Positions 13,893 through 21,072 of a DNA stretch of 23,964 bases are shown piece after piece. The stretch comes from JABMPU01 sp964457455. GTDB lineage: Bacteria; Cloacimonadota; Cloacimonadia; Cloacimonadales; TCS61. The notes beneath the pieces are model-generated. The model saw only the letters and a program-made list of their open reading frames with translations. It was not told where the DNA came from and made no database searches. Location of the stretch: assembly GCA_964457455.1 (NCBI GenBank), contig CAYWJN010000035.1:1-23964 (forward strand). Reading direction: 5' to 3'. The position numbers and the translations under genes are program-made. The stretch's first letter is position 1; the number at the start of each line of letters is the position of its first letter.

Positions 13893-16800
13893 TATTTCAG
13901 CAAGAGCATTTTCCTGGTTTCTTCGAATTCACCTACTTTCAATTTGTAGAAATAAATTCCTGATGTAACAGGTTGGTTATTTTCATCAGTTCCATCCCAA
14001 ATCACACAATTCGAATTTTGGATTGAGGATTGCGGAATTGGTAATGTCTTGATTTTTTGTCCCTTAAGATTATAAATACAAACCTCTGCGCTCTCAGCGT
14101 TCTCTGCGGTTAGATTGAACGAAATAGTTGTTGTTGGATTGAAGGGATTAGGATAATTTTCCAATAATTTTGTCTGAGTTATCTCAATCAATTCAGGATC
14201 ATTACTTGCTTGGATTTTCTCCACAGGTATTGAAAATGCTGGAATCGATTCAACTCCATTCGTATGAACAGATGTAACAGCAAATTGATAAACTCCGTTT
14301 GAAAGTTGAGCCCAGTTTGTATCAGTATAAAAAGTATCTATTATGGCAGGTCCTATTAAATCCCATACTTCCGGATTATTCTGGTATATTTCTAAGAATC
14401 GATAAACATTATAACCTTCGAAAACTCTGTTTGGAAGATTCAGTTGTTTCATTGAATCCATCGAAATAATACCCAGATCGATTCCATAAGCCCTGATAGC
14501 CATATTTTTTTCAAAACCGAAATCACCGATATCAACCCATTCTTCATCATCGTCTGTCCAATTTGTAATGCTGAACTGTGTTTCAGGCTGGAAAATCCAG
14601 GGTTCGTCAATTCCATTATCTAACCCGATGGAAGTATAAAGATTCGGAGTGCAGATACCTACCAGAAATCCATTGGGAGCCTCGATGGGATCTGCAAGTT
14701 CGTATGTGTTCCATTCATCATCCACATTCGGCAATAATGCAGATTGATGTAATAAATCCGATTGATCCGGTACTCCATAAACATCCAGACCAAATAAGAA
14801 AATTTTGGCAGTTGCATGGCTGTTATAATCAGATTTCAGCATCCAGCTAACTTCCTGTATTATTGCATGATGAAAATGGGCAGCACCAAAAACACCATTT
14901 GGCGGAGTGGAACTGAAACCCAGATGTCCGATTATATCATCATCATCATAACGGAATTCTCCCCCACCTGAACCTGAAGAACTCCACAGAAGTGCTACTT
15001 CAGTACCAGTTTCATTTTGAATAGCTACAACGTTGCCGGGTGGCATTGTCACTTCATTCAGGATGATAGTTCCCAAATCAAGATTTACACTGCCCACCTG
15101 AACTTCATCCGCATAATTGTCATAACCCTCATAGGTTATCAAAAGATCATAAGTGATATTTGTGTAAACATCGGGAAATAGAAAGAACCCGTTTTCATCT
15201 GTATATGTTTCATAATTAGCAAAACCAGTTAAAGTAACATAAGCACCTTCCAAACCAATAGTGGGAAAATCGCTGCCTACCACCAACCCGGAAACAGAAA
15301 CACTGCCCAGAGGTATCAGGTTAAAATCAACTTGAGTGACCAGATTTTCAAAAATCTCCATCTGAATGATTTGTGGTGAATACCCGAAAAAAGAAGCAGT
15401 GAGATTATAAACTCCAGTAATAATATTCCCGAAATGATAGTATCCCTGTTCATTTGTAAAGGTAAGCATCTGGTTCTCTTCTATCAGCACTTCGGCTCCT
15501 TCCAATAGAGCTCCCTGATCATCGTAAACATAACCTTCCACTTCGCCCATGGGACCCTGGAAAAAAGTGAATTTAATATTGGCGAATTTCTCGAAAGAAT
15601 AACTGACTTCAGGTGGATTGTAGGGGTCAAAAATAATTGTATTATCGCGTTCGTAACGTGTTCTATCGAGATGTTCCGGTGTTTCATCATGATAGAAATT
15701 ATCTGACGTTCCGTAGTTCTGGTCATCCATCGGACGATGTACCATCACCACCAGATTACCGCCTTCGTACATATAGTGTGTATCAAGCTCTATTATAACA
15801 TCATTCTGCCCTGACAGGTAGCTGACATTACCATTGAATACTTGTGTTAGTTGTGTGGCTGGTATCCAGCCATTTGTAAGGTTTGTCTGGGTTGTTTCTC
15901 CCATCCAGATAGCAGTGGGTTCATTTGTCAGTGAGTTCACAAAATTATTATAATAAGTTAAGGTTGTAATTAATCCTGTTACCCCGCCCATTTCCTCGGT
16001 GAAAAAAAGACATTCTGTTAAACTGTTTTTATGTTCAAAACATATAGGAATTCTATTATTAAGCTCTGTGCCGTCGCCAACAGATATTTCCAGTACTCCT
16101 TGTGGAAATACTTCTACTTCAAGATACGGGCTGATATCGTTTAATAGATTTTCATCACCGGTTAATTCAACTTCACCGTAGATCAGGGTGGTTCCGGGAG
16201 GTTCAGCTACCGGAATATTCCAGACAAGTGTGTGTACTACTATTTCTTCGAAGGCAATTGGCTGTGTTATATCTATGGAACTTAATTCTTCTCCATTTTG
16301 TTTTTTTAATTTTACCGTATAGGAATCCTGAGTATTATAACCAACATTCTTTACAGTGACCTCATAATTTTCGGTGTTACCAGCATTAACGATAGTAGCA
16401 CCGTCAATTCCGATTGCTGCCAGATCGTTATCATAAGTAAATGCCAGGTTCCCTGTGACAGATATATTATCGATAGCCCACCACCAATCCCAGCCAGGTT
16501 GAATCGAATGAAAACGAATATAAACTGAAGATTGCATATTTGCAATCGTGGAAATATCTATAGTCTCGTGGGTATCTCGCACATCAATCCCGGGATATGT
16601 GAGCACATTCGTCCAATTGTTGCCATCCACACTCACATCCACATAGCATAAGTCATCAGTACTAATGGCATTGAAATCGGAATCGAATTCCAGAATAATA
16701 TCTTCAAAAGTTGTCAGATTGAGTGGACTTGCCAGAACTAACTCGCTGTTAATAGGATAAACTTCGTCAGCATCAGCAGCACAAACATTTCCACTGGAAG

Positions 16801-16990
16801 TTGCAGGCAAAGTGTAACTATTAGGATAAGGTGGGCTATAAATCTGCCAAACACCTGTACCACCATTATTTATAACATTCCAATTGCCGATTCCTGCTTC
16901 AAAATCATCGAAGAAAAGTTCTTCGCAATATAAAAATATGTTTGCACTGAAAACCAAAAATATAAAAAATAAAAAAGCTTTTTTAAACAT
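13892..16990 (-). CDS. Large secreted multidomain protein with C-terminal T9SS/FlgD-like sorting domain
   Basis: The 1032-residue product has a signal peptide (about 1-22). Residues 25-180 form a jelly-roll like 'choice-of-anchor'/MAM modules (FFDDFEAGIGNW … WWWAIDNISVTG). A CARDB-type Ig domain spans about 185-295. After an unassigned region, two carboxypeptidase-regulatory-like beta domains follow (about 480-570 and 572-652, with 'GYVYDDQGALLEGAEV' and 'YTDENGFFLFPDV'). A region of unclear fold precedes the C-terminal 91 residues, LLENYPNPFNPTTTISF … TSGIYFYKLKV … KMLLLK, a secretion/anchoring domain common in the FCB group. No catalytic motif is evident, so an adhesive or surface role is more likely than a protease. 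AGGAG precedes the ATG. It lies downstream of the pilus/secretion genes, 196 bp after the prepilin peptidase. Confidence 0.8.
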   Translation of the reverse strand: MFKKAFLFFIFLVFSANIFLYCEELFFDDFEAGIGNWNVINNGGTGVWQIYSPPYPNSYTLPATSSGNVCAADADEVYPINSELVLASPLNLTTFEDIILEFDSDFNAISTDDLCYVDVSVDGNNWTNVLTYPGIDVRDTHETIDISTIANMQSSVYIRFHSIQPGWDWWWAIDNISVTGNLAFTYDNDLAAIGIDGATIVNAGNTENYEVTVKNVGYNTQDSYTVKLKKQNGEELSSIDITQPIAFEEIVVHTLVWNIPVAEPPGTTLIYGEVELTGDENLLNDISPYLEVEVFPQGVLEISVGDGTELNNRIPICFEHKNSLTECLFFTEEMGGVTGLITTLTYYNNFVNSLTNEPTAIWMGETTQTNLTNGWIPATQLTQVFNGNVSYLSGQNDVIIELDTHYMYEGGNLVVMVHRPMDDQNYGTSDNFYHDETPEHLDRTRYERDNTIIFDPYNPPEVSYSFEKFANIKFTFFQGPMGEVEGYVYDDQGALLEGAEVLIEENQMLTFTNEQGYYHFGNIITGVYNLTASFFGYSPQIIQMEIFENLVTQVDFNLIPLGSVSVSGLVVGSDFPTIGLEGAYVTLTGFANYETYTDENGFFLFPDVYTNITYDLLITYEGYDNYADEVQVGSVNLDLGTIILNEVTMPPGNVVAIQNETGTEVALLWSSSGSGGGEFRYDDDDIIGHLGFSSTPPNGVFGAAHFHHAIIQEVSWMLKSDYNSHATAKIFLFGLDVYGVPDQSDLLHQSALLPNVDDEWNTYELADPIEAPNGFLVGICTPNLYTSIGLDNGIDEPWIFQPETQFSITNWTDDDEEWVDIGDFGFEKNMAIRAYGIDLGIISMDSMKQLNLPNRVFEGYNVYRFLEIYQNNPEVWDLIGPAIIDTFYTDTNWAQLSNGVYQFAVTSVHTNGVESIPAFSIPVEKIQASNDPELIEITQTKLLENYPNPFNPTTTISFNLTAENAESAEVCIYNLKGQKIKTLPIPQSSIQNSNCVIWDGTDENNQPVTSGIYFYKLKVGEFEETRKMLLLK
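14084..14113 (-). repeat. Dispersed 'CCGCAGAGAACGC' repeat read in frame inside the secreted protein
   Basis: On the minus strand TAACCGCAGAGAACGCTGAG and AGCGCAGAGG encode LTAENAESAE within the sorting domain. The spacer repeat at 6620-6650 (TAACCGCAAAGACGCAAAGA…) is the same type of sequence. A second likely insert, encoding PIPQSSIQNSN, lies just downstream in the gene. Confidence 0.55.
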
Positions 16991-17186
16991 TGTTTCTCCT
17001 TTTTTTTTAAAACACTAAGACACGAAGGCACATAGTTGTTCAACTTATCCTCTAACTCCTTCCTTCGCAAGGAGAAAGAAAACATTTCTTCTCCGGCAAC
17101 TGCCGGAGAAGATTAAGGTGAGGTAAAAACCCTCTATTTCACATTTCTTAATTCTAATTCATTTAACTCAAAGTTGCCAATCTATT
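16991..17186. repeat. Repeat-bearing gap: CTCCTT hairpin and CTCCGGCA palindrome (family C)
   Basis: The gap holds CTCCTT-CCTTCGC-AAGGAG (17056-17074) and the palindrome CTTCTCCGGCA-AC-TGCCGGAGAAG (17088-17111), plus an AACACTAAGACACGAAGGCA tract (17010 onward). On the minus strand the palindrome is followed by a T-rich stretch, so it could end the prepilin peptidase transcript. No gene is present. Confidence 0.6.
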
Positions 17187-17981
17187 TTAAAAATTCAGAC
17201 CGAATAGCATCAGGTAAGAATGCGTCAGAATTTCTCCAAAAATAATATAAACTGAAAAACCAAAAACCATAAAAGGTCCAAATGAAAACTCTTTTTTGGG
17301 ATCATATTTTAATATTAATAACATAAAAATTATCGCAGTGAAAGAGGAAACAAGTACAGTAAACAAAACACCTGTAAAACCGATGAAACTTCCGATGGCT
17401 GCAATAAATTTTACATCACCACCACCTAAACCTTCACGTTTTTTTACTAAATAAAACAGATATGAAATCGAAAGAAAAAATATAAACCCGAAACCTGCAC
17501 CAATCAAAGAACCCAAAATATACAAATCTGAAGAAGGAAATAAAGAAAATAAAATTCCAATAATAATCAGAGGAATGGAAAGAACATCCGGAATAATGCC
17601 GGAAATCAAATCCGTAAAAAAGATAATTATACCAAAAGAAAAGAGAACAACATATTTGAAATAAACAAGCGAAAATTCGTTTCCAAATCGATTGAGTAAA
17701 AGAATGAGTATTATCGGGAAAAGCAATTCTACCACAAAATAGTACCAATGAATCCTGACTGAACAATTTCTGCATTTTCCTTTTAAAAGAATATAACTGA
17801 TTATGGGGATATTGTTTAGCGGTTTTATTTTCGTATTGCATTGGGGGCAATGGGATGAGGGAAAAATGATTGATTCTTTTTTGGGTAGACGAGTAATGCA
17901 AACATTGAAAAAACTACCCAGACATGCTCCTACAATAAATAGGAAAAAATAGATAATTAAATGTCCTGTAATATCAAACAT
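17187..17981 (-). CDS. pilD: Prepilin peptidase / N-methyltransferase (PilD/GspO, A24 family)
   Basis: This inner-membrane aspartic peptidase cleaves and methylates prepilins or pseudopilins. The 264-residue product shows GSFFNVCITRLPKKESI at the N-terminus and the cytoplasmic zinc-type cysteines CPQC (45-48) and CRNC (70-73) that accompany the methyltransferase domain. The two catalytic aspartates are in FFTDL (D124) and GLGGGD (D189), and hydrophobic segments fill the rest. All key residues are present. Start choice fits the family, but the ribosome-binding site is weak. It lies 69 bases after the platform protein gene, in the same orientation, and should process that system's pilins, none of which are encoded in this window. 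Confidence 0.93.
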   Translation of the reverse strand: MFDITGHLIIYFFLFIVGACLGSFFNVCITRLPKKESIIFPSSHCPQCNTKIKPLNNIPIISYILLKGKCRNCSVRIHWYYFVVELLFPIILILLLNRFGNEFSLVYFKYVVLFSFGIIIFFTDLISGIIPDVLSIPLIIIGILFSLFPSSDLYILGSLIGAGFGFIFFLSISYLFYLVKKREGLGGGDVKFIAAIGSFIGFTGVLFTVLVSSFTAIIFMLLILKYDPKKEFSFGPFMVFGFSVYIIFGEILTHSYLMLFGLNF

Positions 17982-18050
17982 AATAAAGTAAAAAATACCC
18001 GAGCTGAAAACTTTCAGATAAAATCAACAACTTGAGCATAAAAAAATCTA

Positions 18051-19304
18051 TTATTTCACGCCTGAACTAATTGCCATACCCAGATTGAAGACCGGAAGAT
18101 AAGTAATAATAATTATCGTACCCACTACTCCAGCCAATAAAATTATCAGTAAAGGTTCAATGAGAGAGCTTAACCTGTCTATTACGGAATCAACTAATTT
18201 CCCATAAAAATCTGCAGCTTTGCCCAAAAGCGAATCCATATCTCCGGTTTCTTCACCTGTTGATATCAATTGCAGCAATGTGGGTGGAAACACTTCGGTT
18301 TTTTTGAAAGCACCTGCCACGCTATAACCCTCTTTTACCATAACCCGGGCTCTCCGGACAGCTCCTTCAATCTTTGCATTTTGAACTACGTTTTCCACCA
18401 GCTCCATAGATTCCATAATCGGAACACCGGAATACATCAAAATACTGAAAGTCCTAGCAAACTTGTTCATTATGGAATTATACAATAAACTGCCGATAAT
18501 CGGAATTTTAAGATTGATGGTATCCATGAGATAACGACCTTTATCTGATAAATAAAAGAGAAATATTGTAGCTGCTACAGCTAAAATTATCAGAAATGTA
18601 TAAAATACATTATGTCTGACAAAATCACTTATGGCGATTGCTACGAGGGTTGGTCCCGGCAAATCTGCATTAAAGCTTTCATATACACTTGCAAACATGG
18701 GTATAATGTAATAGAAAAGCCCCCAAACCACAATGATCAGGAAACAAATAATGAAAATCGGATAAGATAAGGCAGACATCACTTTTCTGCGTGTATCTGC
18801 GATTTTTTCTAAATATTCAGAGAGTTCATCGAGAACTGTGTGCAAAGTACCGGAAACCTCTCCGGCTTTAACCAGAGAAATATAAAGAGGATTGAACACA
18901 CCAGGATGCTGTTCCATTGCCTCAGACATACTAAATCCTTTCCTGATATCTTCAGAAAGCTTTATTAATACTTTTCTGAATTTTTTCTTCTTTTCTTCCT
19001 TTTCAAGATTTGTAATCGATTTCTCAAGGGTTAAACCAGCGGAAAACATGGTCGCCAACTGGCGTGTAAAAAAGACCAGAGTTTTTAAACCGACTCCGGT
19101 TTTGATTTTGTATAAGGTTAGTAATAATTTATCAAAAAGAGATAGTTTACCTTTAAAGGCTCCTTCTTCAGCGGATTTTACAGAGATGATTGTGCTTCCC
19201 TCTTTAATCAACTTTTCAATGGCTTCATCCATTGTCATTGCTTTGAGGGTGCCTTCTAATCTGGCTCCTTTTGCATCTTTGATTATATATCGAAAAACTG
19301 CCAT
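18051..19304 (-). CDS. pilC: Type IV pilus/type II secretion inner-membrane platform protein (PilC/GspF)
   Basis: PilC/GspF sits in the inner membrane and couples the cytoplasmic ATPase to pilus growth. The 417 residues are the usual length. A short N-terminal region (MAVFRYIIKDAKGARLEG) precedes two repeated T2SSF domains at about 70-190 and 275-395. The first holds FFTRQLATMFSAGLTLEKSI and KAGEVSGTL; the second holds FARTFSILMYSGVPIMESME and STGEETGDMDSLLGKAADFY. Membrane helices lie at about 180-205, 225-250 and 385-405. AAAGGAAAA before the ATG is a reasonable ribosome-binding site. It follows the ATPase gene by 40 bases and precedes the prepilin peptidase, the standard order of such operons. 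Confidence 0.94.
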   Translation of the reverse strand: MAVFRYIIKDAKGARLEGTLKAMTMDEAIEKLIKEGSTIISVKSAEEGAFKGKLSLFDKLLLTLYKIKTGVGLKTLVFFTRQLATMFSAGLTLEKSITNLEKEEKKKKFRKVLIKLSEDIRKGFSMSEAMEQHPGVFNPLYISLVKAGEVSGTLHTVLDELSEYLEKIADTRRKVMSALSYPIFIICFLIIVVWGLFYYIIPMFASVYESFNADLPGPTLVAIAISDFVRHNVFYTFLIILAVAATIFLFYLSDKGRYLMDTINLKIPIIGSLLYNSIMNKFARTFSILMYSGVPIMESMELVENVVQNAKIEGAVRRARVMVKEGYSVAGAFKKTEVFPPTLLQLISTGEETGDMDSLLGKAADFYGKLVDSVIDRLSSLIEPLLIILLAGVVGTIIIITYLPVFNLGMAISSGVK

Positions 19305-19344
19305 TTATTTTCCTTTAGATTTTAACTAATCTTATTAAACCGAT

Positions 19345-21051
19345 TTAATCTATTATAGTTAATTTTATTACTTCTTTTATGGTTGTGATTCCATCTTTCA
19401 TTTTTTGCAGAGCTGCATAATGAAGAGAATGCATACTGTTCTTCATAGCTGCTTCACGAATAACATCCTGGTTCTTTCCCTCAAAAATCAATTGACGAAT
19501 ACCACTGGTAACCTCCAGCATTTCAAAAATTCCTGTTCTTCCTGAATAGCCGGTATTATCGCAATGCACACAACCTTTACCATATTTGAAATTGATGTTT
19601 TTTGCTTCTTCTTCTGAAATTCCAGCATCATGAAGATCCTGTTCAGTAGGTTCGAAATCTGTTATGCAATGACGACAAATCTTACGAACCAGACGTTGAG
19701 CCATAACCAAATTCAAAGATGAAGCAACCAAGTACGCTGGAATCCCAATATCCAAAAGACGCGTAATAGTGGAAGGTGCATCATTTGCATGCAGAGTTGT
19801 GAAAACCAGGTGACCGGTTAAAGAGAATTTCACTGCAATATCTGCTGTTTCCGAATCACGAATCTCACCTATAAGAACAATATCCGGATCCTGACGCAGA
19901 ACATGACGCAGAGCACTGGAAAAAGTAAGACCGATCTTGGCATTTGTTTCTATCTGAGAAACACCATCCAAACGGTATTCAACCGGATCTTCCACAGTTA
20001 CAATATTTGTTTCAACATCTTTTATAGTTTTCAAAGCCGCATGCAAAGTAGTTGATTTTCCGCTTCCTGTAGGACCGGAAACGATTGTAATCCCATAGGG
20101 ACGATGAATCCATTTTTTGAAAAGTTTTAAATTCTCATGAGTGAAACCGAGAGTTGTAAGACTGAACCCGAATTCGCCTTTATCCAAAAGACGCATCACA
20201 ACTTTCTCACCTGTAACAGTGGGAACAATCGAAACACGAACATCCACACTTTTCATAGATGTTTTCAGAGAGATATGACCATCCTGAGGTAACCGTCTTT
20301 CTGCAATATTCAATTTTGACATCACTTTTACCAGCGAAACAATTCCGGAATGCAAACCAATGGGAGAAGACATTACTTCTCGCAAAGCTCCATCGATACG
20401 ATAACGAATGCATGTTTGCTTGGTTAAAGGTTCAATATGAATATCGGTGGAATAAGATTTTATTGCTTCCGTGATGATAATATTCAAAAGCCTGACCACA
20501 GGTGCATCTTTATCACCTTTAGTATCTATCGTGATTTCATTCTCATCTTCATCGACAGCTACAAATTCAAATCCATCAACTGCATCCTCTACTTGTGAAG
20601 TTGTACGAATGCTTTTGTAATATCTTTCTAGAGTATCTGTTAAAGTGTTTTCACCAATAAGAACAGGACTTATTTTCTTGTGGAGAATTTTCTTAAGATT
20701 ATCATGAATAACGATATTTTCGGGATCCGTCATAGCAACTACAATAGTATCGCCTGTCTCTTTTATTGCTATCACACGGTTTTGAACTGCAAATGGTTCC
20801 GGAATCAATTTTACAACTTCAGAATCAAGATCCAGGATTACATCTTCTTCCACAATATCATATTCGAGCTGAAGATGTAACGCCTTTAAAAGATCATCTT
20901 CGGAAAGATAACCCAGTTTTATAAGAGTCTCTCCAATCTTAAGCCCAAAATTATTTTGTTTAACAAGTGCCTCTCTAACCTGATCTTCAGTTACAAATCC
21001 TTCATGAATAAAGATCTCACCAATCCGGGCAAAGCGAGGGTTAAAAGTCAT
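19345..21051 (-). CDS. pilB: Type IV pilus/type II secretion assembly ATPase (PilB/GspE)
   Basis: This hexameric ATPase powers pilus or pseudopilus assembly. The 568-residue product starts with an MshEN domain (about 5-145, FARIGEIFIHEGFVTEDQV… and GETLIKLGYLSEDDLLKAL), which in relatives binds cyclic di-GMP. The ATPase core follows: RLPQDGHISLK (253-263), Walker A GPTGSGKST (326-334), the Asp box VTVEDPVEY (351-359), Walker B DPDIVLIGEIRD (388-399) and the His box TGHLVFTTLHAND (412-424). The zinc-binding pairs C459xxC462 and C494xxC497 are typical of assembly rather than retraction ATPases. AAGGAG precedes the ATG. It starts 21 bases after the Ig lipoprotein gene ends. Whether it serves a pilus or type II secretion cannot be settled from this gene alone. 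Confidence 0.95.
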   Translation of the reverse strand: MTFNPRFARIGEIFIHEGFVTEDQVREALVKQNNFGLKIGETLIKLGYLSEDDLLKALHLQLEYDIVEEDVILDLDSEVVKLIPEPFAVQNRVIAIKETGDTIVVAMTDPENIVIHDNLKKILHKKISPVLIGENTLTDTLERYYKSIRTTSQVEDAVDGFEFVAVDEDENEITIDTKGDKDAPVVRLLNIIITEAIKSYSTDIHIEPLTKQTCIRYRIDGALREVMSSPIGLHSGIVSLVKVMSKLNIAERRLPQDGHISLKTSMKSVDVRVSIVPTVTGEKVVMRLLDKGEFGFSLTTLGFTHENLKLFKKWIHRPYGITIVSGPTGSGKSTTLHAALKTIKDVETNIVTVEDPVEYRLDGVSQIETNAKIGLTFSSALRHVLRQDPDIVLIGEIRDSETADIAVKFSLTGHLVFTTLHANDAPSTITRLLDIGIPAYLVASSLNLVMAQRLVRKICRHCITDFEPTEQDLHDAGISEEEAKNINFKYGKGCVHCDNTGYSGRTGIFEMLEVTSGIRQLIFEGKNQDVIREAAMKNSMHSLHYAALQKMKDGITTIKEVIKLTIID

Positions 21052-21072
21052 TAAATCTCCTTAAACGATTTC

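Noticed and set aside
17434..17901. A 155-codon frame inside the prepilin peptidase gene
   Set aside because: It is a shadow frame; the peptidase frame contains all catalytic and cysteine motifs.
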